This document shows positions 28,617 to 39,202 of a DNA stretch of 64,000 nucleotides, in pieces. Origin of the DNA: an uncultured euryarchaeote (lineage in GTDB: Archaea > Thermoplasmatota > Poseidoniia > Poseidoniales > Poseidoniaceae). The notes below the pieces were generated by a model. The model was not told the DNA's origin. It saw only the letters and a list, made by a program, of their open reading frames with translations, and made no database searches. The position numbers were made by a program, and so were the translations under genes. How positions within the stretch are numbered: position 1 is the first letter of the stretch; each line of letters opens with the position of its first letter. The DNA is taken from the NCBI GenBank assembly GCA_937892945.1, contig CALBIL010000059.1, positions 49,457 through 113,456 on the forward strand. Direction: 5' to 3'.

Positions 28617-30794
28617 ATGTCGGACGAGCAAACATCTTCTTTGACAGTTGCAAAACTCAAAGCATTATGCATCCTTAATGATTTACCCACTGGTGGGAAA
28701 AAATCAGATTTGGTCGAACGCCTGCTCGACTCCGGCCTTTCAAATCAAGAAATCGGGCTCCCCTCAAAAGCCAAGATTCAATCCGTTTCAAAGCCCAAGA
28801 AAGAGGAGGCACTGGAAATCGAACCAGAAGAACAAATTGTTCTTTCGATGGAAGATGAAGATACCATCACTCCTCCTAAAAAACAAGATGCTGTAGAGGT
28901 TGATGATCAGTCCGGGGAAGAAAATATTCTTGATGCCGAGATATTAGATGGGGAGTTTGTTGATGACGACTCTCCTGCAGTTGTAAAGAAAACGAACCCT
29001 AAAGCCGTAAAAAAACAGGTACGCGAAGGCCCTGCCACCCTCCTCGACCTCATTCAAAAACCACAAGTTGCTGCAGTTCTGTTAACATTGATTATCATCG
29101 GCGCGGGCGGCTATTATTATTTAGACAACCAACTTGATTCATTTACTGCTGAACAACTCCGATATGGCGACAGTATGCAGTACCAAATTACCGGTGATGA
29201 AAATGGCCTGGCCACCTTCCTTGCTACAGAAGGCTTTGTCGAATTGGTCATGGACCAACTTGAAACCGATGACGATATTTGTAAAATTTCTCTTGACTTT
29301 GGTGGCTCAGGCAGTCTTTCCATCACTGATGGTGGTACGAGCGAATTAGTCAATGAAGGAGGCTCAACTGACCGATTAGGAGCAGTACGTGTGGTTGGAG
29401 GCATGGGTGCAGAGTGGCTTGCCGTTGAAACAATCAATACGAATTCTTTGAATCCATTCCGTGTTCACCGCCATCTTTCTGTAGGGAGCATCTGTGAATT
29501 CGGAGCGATCACTGGTTCAGGGACCGCAGACCTTTCTTCGACAAAGTACATCGAACTACGAAATCAAGATACGAAAGCAACAGAGTTGAATTGGGGGTTC
29601 GACCTCCCTTCTCCAATTGGCAAATACCAGGGAACGACGGTGAGTTATGGCGTTGGAGGATTACTCGGCGGACTTGAGACGCTTGCGCCAGGGCTCGCTT
29701 TAATGATGCAACCTGTAGAAATACAACACTTATTTGCAAACGACCTCATTGACAAAGAAGCCACGGGAAGTAATCTTGGATGGGATTGGCGCGTTATCGG
29801 CATCGATGAATACGGAGGAAAACCTGCTTGGAAAATTGTCGCTACACACCACGATATCGAAGCATATTGTTTAGGCTCTGCAACGATGAATTTGTGGGTT
29901 GAAGAAGGAAACCCTTGGGCAGCAAAACAAACAGTCGATGTTTTGATTTCAGAGGAGCAAACCGGACAATCAGGCTGTTCTCCAGCCTCTCAATTACTGA
30001 ACGATTATGTCTTGCCTGAAGGAGAATTAGAATTACACCACACCTTTGCCAAGACCTCATTGACTCGAGGACAAAAGCAACTGGACCTTGGTTTGACGTA
30101 TGCTTCTAAACCTCAAGCGAATCAACTCGGTCCGTCAAACAGTGAATTAGAAGCATGGAGTGAATATGAACTTCATATGCCCGATGATTCAACGCTTCGT
30201 CAGCACACCTTTGAAAATGCTCTTGCCTGTTTCGAAGAATGGCCAAACACAATTGCCCCTGGAGCATCCAGAGCCCTTCAAGAAAACGGCTACATTTGGC
30301 GCGGTACAACCCAGCAGATTTCGTCATCCGTATCGCAGTGGAACCTTTCCTGGGTGGCCTCCGATGAACAAGCAGGATGGGTACAATTCAATCTCACTGG
30401 AGTGCCAAATGCAGAAAATTGCCAATACGACAAAAGAGGCGACTTAGATTTGACCGCTTTCAACCGGGATTCAATCCCCAATACATTCAATATTACCGCA
30501 CTTGAATCATGGTTTTCAGAGTCATCTCGCTATGATATGTTGTCTGGCTCAGAACGCTTTTTTACCGCTTCAGGTGACTATCAAGATGATGTACAGGTAG
30601 GCTACTTAATCGCAGTCCCAGGGAATGACATCGGTTCAATTCTCTCACAAATCGGCGATGGCGGAGATGGAGCAGTCACTCTTGATCTTTCACGAACATG
30701 GGATGAAAATGGGGAACACAAACAATTGAATCTTATTGCGGATGCGGCAGAAGGCCGACTTATTGGTTGGAGTCTGATTACCAATCCAGTGTAA
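28617..30794 (+). CDS. SAP-domain membrane protein with large C-terminal extracytoplasmic region
   Basis: SLTVAKLKALCILNDLPTGGKKSDLVERLLDSGL = SAP; TM VAAVLLTLIIIGAGGYYYL; start TTG/GTG/ATG cluster at 28611-28619. Confidence 0.78.
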   Translation: MSDEQTSSLTVAKLKALCILNDLPTGGKKSDLVERLLDSGLSNQEIGLPSKAKIQSVSKPKKEEALEIEPEEQIVLSMEDEDTITPPKKQDAVEVDDQSGEENILDAEILDGEFVDDDSPAVVKKTNPKAVKKQVREGPATLLDLIQKPQVAAVLLTLIIIGAGGYYYLDNQLDSFTAEQLRYGDSMQYQITGDENGLATFLATEGFVELVMDQLETDDDICKISLDFGGSGSLSITDGGTSELVNEGGSTDRLGAVRVVGGMGAEWLAVETINTNSLNPFRVHRHLSVGSICEFGAITGSGTADLSSTKYIELRNQDTKATELNWGFDLPSPIGKYQGTTVSYGVGGLLGGLETLAPGLALMMQPVEIQHLFANDLIDKEATGSNLGWDWRVIGIDEYGGKPAWKIVATHHDIEAYCLGSATMNLWVEEGNPWAAKQTVDVLISEEQTGQSGCSPASQLLNDYVLPEGELELHHTFAKTSLTRGQKQLDLGLTYASKPQANQLGPSNSELEAWSEYELHMPDDSTLRQHTFENALACFEEWPNTIAPGASRALQENGYIWRGTTQQISSSVSQWNLSWVASDEQAGWVQFNLTGVPNAENCQYDKRGDLDLTAFNRDSIPNTFNITALESWFSESSRYDMLSGSERFFTASGDYQDDVQVGYLIAVPGNDIGSILSQIGDGGDGAVTLDLSRTWDENGEHKQLNLIADAAEGRLIGWSLITNPV

Positions 30795-33700
30795 TTACTT
30801 CCATCGGTTGGTCTCCCAATCGTTGCTTGGAGGTGGTGCATACTGACTCATTTGTGCCAAATCCGGAGCTGTTGGAACATCAGCATATTTCGGCGGTGGA
30901 ATAAACAACGGTGGTGCTTGCTTTGGTCGTACTTGTTGCCGCGAAGTAGAATTTTGCCGTCGAGAAAACAAAAGTATTACGGTAAGTAAAACCACGGTAC
31001 TTCCAAGTGCCATTATCATGGTGTTTGAGTCAAAACCCCAAGCATTCTCATTGGTTTGAAGAGCCCCTTCATCGTCGGTTTCTTCGATAACAGGCGGGTG
31101 CCATACAGTGTAGGTCACCAGCCATTTGATTTCGATAGACCCGGTATTGTCGGAAAGAACGACTTTGAGTTCATAGGGCCCTACTGTACCATTTAAAGCG
31201 CAAAGTTCTTGAGAAAAGGGGCTCGTTGGTGACTGACAATCATGGGGGACTTCTCCCCAAAAAAGCCCCTGGCCAATCATTGACTGATTTCGATACCACT
31301 GAGATGTAAGGTTGAGTCGTTGAATTGCCAGAGCATCAAGGTCGAGAATCACACCGAGGTCAAGAGATTCATTGGTGGCATTGAGCAATATACTTGTCTC
31401 AAAGGGCATCACAATAATCCAGTCAGACCGGTTAATTCCTTCATCGACCTCTCCGTCACAATTTTCATCTACGCCATTCCAATCCTCGATTGCATTCGGT
31501 GAACGGCTTGAGTCGTTATCGTCACAATCCAAGAACCATCGGAAACCATCTTGGTCAGCATCAGGATCAGGGACAAATGGATTCGTAAGAGTCGTAATGA
31601 CTTCAGTCCCATCTCTCAAACCATCATCATCGGTATCTGCATCAAATGGATCCGTTCCTGTTTCGAGAAATTCAACAAGGTCGAGCAGTCCATCCGCATC
31701 CGCATCCGTGCCGATGAATGTTTCATCTATTTCCTCATCACAATTGTTATCGATTCCATCTAAGATTTCTTGTGCATTCGGGAATATGCTTGCATTGGTA
31801 TCATTGCAATCTGTGAACCAATAATATCCATCCATATCAGAATCATTGTCTTTAACTAAAGGATCAGTCAGATGAATTAATACTTCTTGTCCATCATTCA
31901 AGAAGTCCCCATCGGTATCAGATGTCGAAAGATTGGTTCCATAGATATGGAATTCTCCATAATCCGAGAGTCCATCATTATCTGTATCGGTTGCATTGAA
32001 TCCTTCATCCCATTGCCCATCGCAGTTGTCATCGATTCCATTGAGTACTTCCAGGGCACCTGGGTACACCATGGCGTTTGTATCATTACAATCTTCAAAC
32101 CAATAATAGTCATCAATATCTGCGTCAGGGTCAGGTATCAGGGGGTTGGTCCCATAGAGCAGGACTTCTTCCCCATCGAGTAACAAATCATCATCGGTAT
32201 CGTTATCCAAAGGATCGGTGCCATTGACGTAAATCTCTACTCCATCCGATAAGCCGTCTCCATCTGTATCTGCGATTAACGGGTCAGTGCCATACACCAG
32301 CACTTCCGCTCCATCATCGATGGAATCATCGTCGGTGTCGTAATCTTCAGGGTCGGTACCATAAATCTCCGTTTCATTGGCGTTTGTGAGGTTATCACCG
32401 TCTGTATCAAGGTCGATTTCAGTACCATACAGAATCAATTCCCATGCATCAAGCGACCCAGTATCACCGTTTCCTTGATCTTCAACAGTAAGCGTCCATT
32501 CCCCGCGACTGTCTTCATCCCAATGGTGAACGGTTGAAAACCGCCAGTTATCGTAGTTGTTCCCGCTATCATCATGCTTTTCTGAAAGAACACTTTCTGT
32601 TCCGTCAGGGCTCGTTAAAATTATTTCTAAGTCTCCGCGAAATGCGTGAGGAATGTCGACGATAACGTCTACATTTTCAATCAGGATTGCTTCGGAAACC
32701 GTGACGTTAACAGATACGAGATTCGCACTGTTATCTGGAATATCACATTGAATACAATCCAATGTACCTGAAGTTGTTGAAGTTTCATTCGCAACGGAAA
32801 CCCACGTCGCAGCCATAGACACAGCAGCCCCGGCATCGATCACGCCGTAGCCGTATTTGTGGCTCACATCATGGTTGGCGCCATTGATGTTCCATGACTG
32901 GTCTGAAGCATCATTTTGTCGAGAGGTCAAGACCAAAATATGTTGCACATCTCTCCACGACAAGTTTGCGTTTGCCTCTAACATCAATGCTATAATGCCA
33001 GAAACAAGAGGAGTTGCAGATGAAGTGCCCCCAAAAGTATCGGTATAGTCGTTATTGGTATACCCTCCAGAGCCTTCAATGTCTGTCGTAGTAATGCCTT
33101 CATTATCACCGTTTGAAGGAGAGGCAACCAAGATATTAGCACCCGGTTCAGCATAGTAGGATTGGTCACCATTGTGCGACACCGCAGTCACTGCAATGGT
33201 GTACCTTAGATTCGCGTATCCATCATAATTTGAATTATCATCACCGGTTAACCCATTGCCTGCTGCCCATGTGATGATATTCCCTAATCCATTTCGGCCC
33301 AACAAAGCATCGTTTTCCATTGCTGCAAGCATCAGTGGTCCGGGAGCTTCAAGCGTTTCTCCATTGTCGCTTGGCCCCCACGAATTTGAATAAATATCGA
33401 TGTTTTGACGCTCATGGCCAAGCGCTGAAGATTCACGGACATCGGTAGTGCTACAGGAAATTAACTGTAATCCGGCGAGTCCCGCTTCAGGGGCCGATCC
33501 ACTGACTCCAATGTTGTTGTTACCAACACCGGCAGCAACGCCGGCTGAGGCTGTCCCATGTGCATTATTCGAAGAGGGAGTAGGGTCCGCATCGTTATTA
33601 CAAAAATCATAATCGAGCGTCGATTCGTAATAATTATCCAAATCAGGGTGGTTCCAATCAAGGCCATCATCTACGATTCCGATGACGATACCTGCGCCTC

Positions 33701-34223
33701 TGTAGGTATTCCAAGCTCCTGTAATATTGACATCTTCACCACTTATCCCACTCGATTGTCCTGTGTTTTGAAGGTGCCACTGGTCAGGAAACTTTGGGTC
33801 GTTGGGCACCCAACGCGGGAGCATTTCCTGCTCTACCAAAGGATAGGCAGCCTCAATATCTCCATTCTCTCGGAGTTGAGTGAAAAGTTCGGGAGCAGTG
33901 GAAGGGTTGACATCAACAATCCATGCACCGGCTAGTTCTTTTGCAGGCTCACCAGCATACTCCGATGCAATGATGACCCATTGGTTCGCAGACTCTAATT
34001 GCGTTTCTGAATAGATTGAAAGGTCGCTTTTATGGGCGAGAGCCGCCTGAATTACGGGGGAATAAGAATCGACGATCCGTTCATCACTTGCTTCTAATAC
34101 TTCAGTTTCGAGAGATTCAGAAGAAAGAGAAGTAAATGCGCTTACCATTGGTGAGAGCAATGAACATACCAGTACAAACAGTATTGCACAAGTGCGCATA
34201 CTTCCTTGTCGAGCCTGTTCCAT
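30795..34223 (-). CDS. secreted subtilisin/kexin-like serine protease with P-domain, TSP3 and MopE-like repeats, C-terminal TM
   Basis: Triad VGIVDDGLDWNHPDL / NAHGTASAGVAAG / GGTSSATPLVSG; P-domain; DTDGDGLSDGVEI repeats; three DCNDTN...NGIDDNCDGQWDEG units; C-terminal TM. Confidence 0.92.
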   Translation of the reverse strand: MEQARQGSMRTCAILFVLVCSLLSPMVSAFTSLSSESLETEVLEASDERIVDSYSPVIQAALAHKSDLSIYSETQLESANQWVIIASEYAGEPAKELAGAWIVDVNPSTAPELFTQLRENGDIEAAYPLVEQEMLPRWVPNDPKFPDQWHLQNTGQSSGISGEDVNITGAWNTYRGAGIVIGIVDDGLDWNHPDLDNYYESTLDYDFCNNDADPTPSSNNAHGTASAGVAAGVGNNNIGVSGSAPEAGLAGLQLISCSTTDVRESSALGHERQNIDIYSNSWGPSDNGETLEAPGPLMLAAMENDALLGRNGLGNIITWAAGNGLTGDDNSNYDGYANLRYTIAVTAVSHNGDQSYYAEPGANILVASPSNGDNEGITTTDIEGSGGYTNNDYTDTFGGTSSATPLVSGIIALMLEANANLSWRDVQHILVLTSRQNDASDQSWNINGANHDVSHKYGYGVIDAGAAVSMAATWVSVANETSTTSGTLDCIQCDIPDNSANLVSVNVTVSEAILIENVDVIVDIPHAFRGDLEIILTSPDGTESVLSEKHDDSGNNYDNWRFSTVHHWDEDSRGEWTLTVEDQGNGDTGSLDAWELILYGTEIDLDTDGDNLTNANETEIYGTDPEDYDTDDDSIDDGAEVLVYGTDPLIADTDGDGLSDGVEIYVNGTDPLDNDTDDDLLLDGEEVLLYGTNPLIPDPDADIDDYYWFEDCNDTNAMVYPGALEVLNGIDDNCDGQWDEGFNATDTDNDGLSDYGEFHIYGTNLSTSDTDGDFLNDGQEVLIHLTDPLVKDNDSDMDGYYWFTDCNDTNASIFPNAQEILDGIDNNCDEEIDETFIGTDADADGLLDLVEFLETGTDPFDADTDDDGLRDGTEVITTLTNPFVPDPDADQDGFRWFLDCDDNDSSRSPNAIEDWNGVDENCDGEVDEGINRSDWIIVMPFETSILLNATNESLDLGVILDLDALAIQRLNLTSQWYRNQSMIGQGLFWGEVPHDCQSPTSPFSQELCALNGTVGPYELKVVLSDNTGSIEIKWLVTYTVWHPPVIEETDDEGALQTNENAWGFDSNTMIMALGSTVVLLTVILLFSRRQNSTSRQQVRPKQAPPLFIPPPKYADVPTAPDLAQMSQYAPPPSNDWETNRWK

Positions 34224-34230
34224 ATTAGCA

Positions 34231-34932
34231 CTACCTCTCTTCTGTTGGCAATTGGCCAGATAAGCGAAGAGCAAGTGCTTGCAGCGTTTCATCGTTCTTT
34301 TTCAAGGTCCGAATATATCTTGCAATAGTGTGGTTGGATTGAGCGAGGTCATCAATGGAGCCCACCCATTCCAGGGATTGGCTCGGGCGTGTTAAAGATG
34401 CAGAATCTGAAGAATGAACACTCCAAACCGAACAACCACTTCCGTCTTCAGATGCAGTCTGCAAGCACCATTGCTGCGGTAATGGAGATGCTTTGCACTT
34501 CAGAGAATGCCTTTCTGTGAACCGAACAAGACAATCATGTTCGATATACGGTGCTCCCATTTCCTCTAAGGCTTGTCGGGATTGCTCATCCTCGGCCCCC
34601 AATTGAAACCATACCAGTGGGAAGTCATCACGCTCAAAACGAATTATGAGTTTACGGATAACTGCCCGTGAACGTTCTGGGGCGAGGAACAAAACCACGA
34701 CTTTTGGTATGACTCCCTCATCGAGTTCAGGCCGTATCGGAAACCCTTCAATTGTAGCGCCTCCATCGTTGATATGAATCGGCGCAATAGCCCATCCGCG
34801 TCCTTTCAATTCAGACACAGCAGAATGAGCTGGCCGTTCTGTGTTGAGGCCAGCACCGTAGATATGAATGACATCAACCGAGGACAAGGTCGATGTGAGT
34901 TTGATAATATCGCCTTCATCCCGAGAATCCAT
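34231..34932 (-). CDS. CoA-binding domain protein (YccU-like)
   Basis: VIHIYGAGLNTERPAHSAVSELKGRGWAIAPIHI; FPLVWFQLGAEDEQSRQALEEMGAPYIEHDCLVRFTERH. Confidence 0.65.
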   Translation of the reverse strand: MDSRDEGDIIKLTSTLSSVDVIHIYGAGLNTERPAHSAVSELKGRGWAIAPIHINDGGATIEGFPIRPELDEGVIPKVVVLFLAPERSRAVIRKLIIRFERDDFPLVWFQLGAEDEQSRQALEEMGAPYIEHDCLVRFTERHSLKCKASPLPQQWCLQTASEDGSGCSVWSVHSSDSASLTRPSQSLEWVGSIDDLAQSNHTIARYIRTLKKNDETLQALALRLSGQLPTEER

Positions 34933-35034
34933 ATTCCACAATTTCACCGTTCCCCTTATCAAAACTTGTACAAGCACAGTCATCACCTGTAACTCATCTA
35001 TATGTTTCAAGACACCAAACCCCCAGCACACTCC

Positions 35035-35976
35035 ATGGCAGACCTAACGCGCCCCCCGCATGACCGGGGTCATGAGTTATGGACTGCTGAAGAAGGACCT
35101 TCTCGCTTGCTTTTAGGAAGTATTGACCGATGGGTGGGCGCTTTACTTGCTGACGATGGAATAAATATGCCTTTCATGGGGGGTTCACAGAACATCAACG
35201 CAACTCTCTTTGCGCGTGCTGATGGAATCATTGTTGGTACTGCAGCCGTGGACCATATGCTGCAAATCTGGGCACCATCCTTGAAAATATCATGGATGGC
35301 TAGTGACGGTAAAAAAGTGTCACAGGATGACGAAATTGCTCTTCTTTCAGGAGACCGAGAAACCCTTCTTGCTATGGAACGCAGCATTCTAAATTTGTTG
35401 GGGCAACTCTCTGGAATTGCAACTGAAGCAAAACGTTGGTCCGCTCGGGCTCCTGGTCAAATTGCTTGTACTCGAAAAACAGTATGGGGCCTGCTCGACA
35501 AATGGGCCGTCCATCTTGGCGGTGGATTGACGCATCGTTTGAACCGAGACGACGCCAAAATGTTGAAAGAAAACGACCTCGCCTCAATGTATGATGATGT
35601 AGATACACATGCAAGCCGTATCGTCGCCTACTTGCAAGAAGTATCTGCGAATGATTGTGGAGCTTTCCTTGAAATAGAGGTTCGAGAAGACAAAGAAGCC
35701 ATTCTGGCTGCTGCGACTTGGGCTCAACGTGAAGGAGAAACTCTCCCGAAATTGGTCATTATGTTGGATAATTTTGGACCTACTCGAAGTCGTGAAATTG
35801 TAACCCAATTAGTTGAGATGAATCTACGAGACCATATTTGCCTTGAAGCAAGTGGTGGAATTGTGTACGATCAACTCGATGACTGGCATGAAAGCGGAAT
35901 CGACGTCCTTTCAACAAGTGCAGTCAATCGAGGCGTTTCACCGCTCGATATTTCGATGATTGTCGATGGTGCTTGA
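35035..35976 (+). CDS. nadC: nicotinate-nucleotide pyrophosphorylase (carboxylating)
   Basis: MERSILNLLGQLSGIAT, CTRKTVWGLLDKWAVHLGGGLTHRLNRDDAKMLKEND, EASGGI. Confidence 0.9.
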   Translation: MADLTRPPHDRGHELWTAEEGPSRLLLGSIDRWVGALLADDGINMPFMGGSQNINATLFARADGIIVGTAAVDHMLQIWAPSLKISWMASDGKKVSQDDEIALLSGDRETLLAMERSILNLLGQLSGIATEAKRWSARAPGQIACTRKTVWGLLDKWAVHLGGGLTHRLNRDDAKMLKENDLASMYDDVDTHASRIVAYLQEVSANDCGAFLEIEVREDKEAILAAATWAQREGETLPKLVIMLDNFGPTRSREIVTQLVEMNLRDHICLEASGGIVYDQLDDWHESGIDVLSTSAVNRGVSPLDISMIVDGA

Positions 35977-35985
35977 GGGAACACA

Positions 35986-36753
35986 ATGACCGAAATCGCT
36001 GCAGACCCTAGTCACCCACGGTATCAATCCTTGTTGATGCGCCATCGTCTCGAAGAAGCCGAGAAAAAGGGAATGCTTGCCGGGAGTGCACTGATTGCAC
36101 ACGGTAGAGGCGAGGCATTCGATTACTTACTTGGGGAACAAACGATTCCAAGTGCATTAACAGCAACGAAGCAGGCGCTCGCTCTTTTGTCATCAGCAAA
36201 ACGCCCGGTGATCAGTCTCAATGGAAATGTCGTTGCTCTTGCTGGTAAAGAAGTGCTTCACCTCGCGCATCAACTCAAATGCCCTGTTGAAATCAATATC
36301 TTTTACCGAACACCAGAACGAATGAAAGCACTCCTTCTTCATCTCAATGAAATTAAACAACAAGAAAAATTGGATGTCGAAATACTCGGTGCTGAACCGG
36401 ATGCCCGAATTCCAGGGCTTGAAGGCCCTCGTGCCAAGTGTACAAAACAAGGGATTTTTGAATCGGATGTACTTCTTGTCCCTCTTGAAGATGGTGACCG
36501 TTGTGAGGCTTTAGTGGCCATGGGGAAACATGTTCTTGTCATTGATTTGAATCCTCTTTCGCGAACAGCTCGAATGGCATCTGTGACCATTGTAGACGAA
36601 TTATCTCGGGTGATCACAAACATGAACCAAATGCTTCGTTCTGATAACGCGGTCCAACCTGCCGAAAACTATCAAAACACTCAAATTATACAAGATGCGT
36701 TCTCTCACATCGCATCTTTTCTTTCCTTGGAAGGAAAAAAACAAGATGCATAG
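35986..36753 (+). CDS. 4-phosphopantoate--beta-alanine ligase (archaeal phosphopantothenate synthetase)
   Basis: HPRYQSLLMRHRLEEAEKKGMLAGSALIAHGRGEAFDYLLGE; VLLVPLEDGDRCEAL; IDLNPLSRTARMASVTIVDE. Confidence 0.9.
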   Translation: MTEIAADPSHPRYQSLLMRHRLEEAEKKGMLAGSALIAHGRGEAFDYLLGEQTIPSALTATKQALALLSSAKRPVISLNGNVVALAGKEVLHLAHQLKCPVEINIFYRTPERMKALLLHLNEIKQQEKLDVEILGAEPDARIPGLEGPRAKCTKQGIFESDVLLVPLEDGDRCEALVAMGKHVLVIDLNPLSRTARMASVTIVDELSRVITNMNQMLRSDNAVQPAENYQNTQIIQDAFSHIASFLSLEGKKQDA

Positions 36754-36756
36754 AGC

Positions 36757-36794
36757 GTATTTGAGGCAGACTGCATCTGCGCTAAGATACTTAG
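36757..36794. terminator. hairpin at convergent junction (bidirectional terminator candidate)
   Basis: GCAGA-CTGCA-TCTGC flanked by GTAT...ATAC, plus CTAAG-ATA-CTTAG. Confidence 0.4.
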
Positions 36795-37975
36795 AATGTG
36801 TTTTGCAACTTTGTTGCAAGTCGAGCAGCAATACTTTCTCCAACACTTGAACATGAAGCATCGCCGCCCAAGTCATAGGTGAGTCCTTTTCCATCTCGCA
36901 AATGGTCAGCAACACTTTCGTCGATAAGACTGCCAATTACAGTCAATTCATCATCGTTATTTTTACGACCCAGCCAGTTCATCATCAACTGAATTGAATT
37001 GATACTTGCAATTGGATTGACTTTATTCATCCCTGCATATTTTGGGGCCGAACCGTGAACGGGTTCAAAGAATGCGTGATCATCTCCTATGTTTCCAGAT
37101 GCAGCCATGCCCATTCCACCTTGGAGGACAGCACCCAAATCAGTTGCAATATCCCCGAACATGTTTGAAGTCACAACGACATCGTAACTCTCAGGGCTTC
37201 GAGTGAGCCATTGAGTAAACGCATCGATGTATCCGTAATCGAGTTCCGTACCTGGGTAATCTGTAGCCACTTTGTCGAACGTTCGTCGGAATAACTGACA
37301 TCCACGGGTTACGTTGGATTTATCGATACATGAAACGCGCTTTTGACCATCGATTGGTGCTCCATCTCGTGTTTCAGCAATTTCGAAACCCATCCGAATA
37401 AGGCGTTCACTACCATGTTCAGAGATTGGACGTGGATCGTAAGCAACTTCACCTTTCAGGCCAGGGAATGTCATTTCCGGAGGTTCGTAAGGTGGGCGAC
37501 CCATGGCACGGTCAGCACTGCGTCGAAGAAGAGAATGATACAATCCTTCTGTGTTTTCCCGTAGAATGGTCATGTCAACCAGTCCTGGCTGCCAGATTTG
37601 AGTAAATTTGCCATGAACTTTGTGTGGAACTCCTTCATAGAGTTTGATTGGTCGAAGATTCGCATAGAGATCCAAGCCACTTCGTAGTCCAAGAATAACT
37701 GAGCCACCAGCGAGGTCGCCGTTCGGGAGGGTTGCGCCAGGATAGCCAATTGCTCCGAGATACAAAGCATCGACATCTTCGCGACAGAAATCAAATGATC
37801 CTTCGGCCCACTCTTCTCCAGTTTCAAGGTAGTGTTGGCCACCGCATTGAATGACCGTTTGCTCAAAACCTTGGTTTGTATGTTGTTCAATCGTGTCGAG
37901 AATTCTTTGAGCCTCAAGTGCAACTTCTCGACCGGTTCCGTCGCCCGGCAATATTCCTATACGATAGTCTGCCAT
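36791..37975 (-). CDS. isocitrate/isopropylmalate/tartrate dehydrogenase family protein
   Basis: RIGILPGDGTGREV, RENTEGLYHS, DKSNVTRGCQLF, VVTSNMFGDIATDLGAVLQGGMGMAASGNIG, FEPVHGSAPKYAG. Confidence 0.88.
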   Translation of the reverse strand: MADYRIGILPGDGTGREVALEAQRILDTIEQHTNQGFEQTVIQCGGQHYLETGEEWAEGSFDFCREDVDALYLGAIGYPGATLPNGDLAGGSVILGLRSGLDLYANLRPIKLYEGVPHKVHGKFTQIWQPGLVDMTILRENTEGLYHSLLRRSADRAMGRPPYEPPEMTFPGLKGEVAYDPRPISEHGSERLIRMGFEIAETRDGAPIDGQKRVSCIDKSNVTRGCQLFRRTFDKVATDYPGTELDYGYIDAFTQWLTRSPESYDVVVTSNMFGDIATDLGAVLQGGMGMAASGNIGDDHAFFEPVHGSAPKYAGMNKVNPIASINSIQLMMNWLGRKNNDDELTVIGSLIDESVADHLRDGKGLTYDLGGDASCSSVGESIAARLATKLQNTF

Positions 37976-38200
37976 GTTTTTTCGCATGGGTAACCCCTAC
38001 ATGAACGCGCCCCCTTTTATCAAAGGCCCTCCCGATTCAACGACTTCTTCATTTGAGCCGTTGGCCATCCCACGAGGTATGTGTCCAGTGCAGTCTTCCT
38101 TTGGAGAGAGTATGAGAGGCGTGCATGGGTTCTGCAATGGAATCCAAGGTCCCCCTCAAACGAGAGGTTTCATAGGCCGTCATCAGTGAGAGTAGGTAAT

Positions 38201-38848
38201 ATGAGTGACAAACATCACAAGGTTTCCGAGGGGCACATTGCTGTCGATCAAATGCCAGAAAAGGTGCAACGCTTGGTCGAAGTTATGAGGGGCGTCAATC
38301 CGACTTGGAGTCTTGAAAAATGGCTGACAGAGCAAGCGGCCTTGGCCCTTGAACTGATTTCCATCGATTTGTCACGTGAAAAAGTGATTATAGAACAAAG
38401 ATTACACCGACTTGAAGCGATAGGACGGCGATTAGACGTACTTGACGATCAAGATAATGACCCCTTTCAACGTAATATCTTCGATTGTTTCGACCTTGAA
38501 GTCGACCCGAGTTTGAACGGCCTCGGAAAGCGAACGGCAAACAGTGAGGATAGCATTGAACTTACGAGAAATGCCGAGATTGTCATGCATCCTGCTAACA
38601 ATTTTCTCGAGTTACTACCCGATGAGGAAAGTGACGACCCCCTTCTCGCTGTTGTATGCCAAATGTTACTCATACATGTGGAAACTGAACTCTCGCAAGG
38701 ACAACAGTGTGCAACGCTTGAAACGATATTCAAACACTTGAACTCCAGCGGTATTAGTCCAGAGGAAATCGACGAGGCACTGGACCATTTACTCATGAAT
38801 GGCACCTTAATTGAAATCGATGACGACTGTTTCGTTCCAATGAGCTGA
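38201..38848 (+). CDS. hypothetical protein
   Basis: ORF with ATG at 38201; C-terminal helical, winged-helix-like region (inference). Confidence 0.55.
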   Translation: MSDKHHKVSEGHIAVDQMPEKVQRLVEVMRGVNPTWSLEKWLTEQAALALELISIDLSREKVIIEQRLHRLEAIGRRLDVLDDQDNDPFQRNIFDCFDLEVDPSLNGLGKRTANSEDSIELTRNAEIVMHPANNFLELLPDEESDDPLLAVVCQMLLIHVETELSQGQQCATLETIFKHLNSSGISPEEIDEALDHLLMNGTLIEIDDDCFVPMS

Positions 38849-38887
38849 TTCCGACATCTTGACAGGAAAGTACTTCTTGGGCGTTCT

Positions 38888-39202
38888 ATGGCCACTAAAA
38901 AAGAAGGCGCAAAGCGCCTTCTCGACACTTTGGATTCAAAGGGTAAGTTGCAAAACAGACTTCGGTTTGCGATCAGCCAAGGTGTACTTTTGAGTATTCT
39001 CATCGGTTACTTCACGGAACAATGGCGTTTTGGCCTAGCAGCTCTCCTTTTATTCGGCTTATTGATTCAATTTTCATTTGAAAGAATGAAAAACAGTATT
39101 GAAGCAAGTCAGATTCAAGCAATTACAGACCTCGGTTGGAAAGATACTTCACTTTCCGATGAAGAGTACAGGGTTCGCCTCATGAAGGTACTCAATGGAT
39201 GA
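38888..39202 (+). CDS. hypothetical membrane protein
   Basis: ORF; two hydrophobic segments; overlaps next ORF by 4 nt. Confidence 0.55.
   Translation: MATKKEGAKRLLDTLDSKGKLQNRLRFAISQGVLLSILIGYFTEQWRFGLAALLLFGLLIQFSFERMKNSIEASQIQAITDLGWKDTSLSDEEYRVRLMKVLNG

Noticed and set aside
31440-32320. CRISPR-like spaced repeats
   Set aside because: Periodicity is explained by in-frame protein repeats (TSP3/MopE) inside the protease gene; no conserved direct repeat plus spacer structure.
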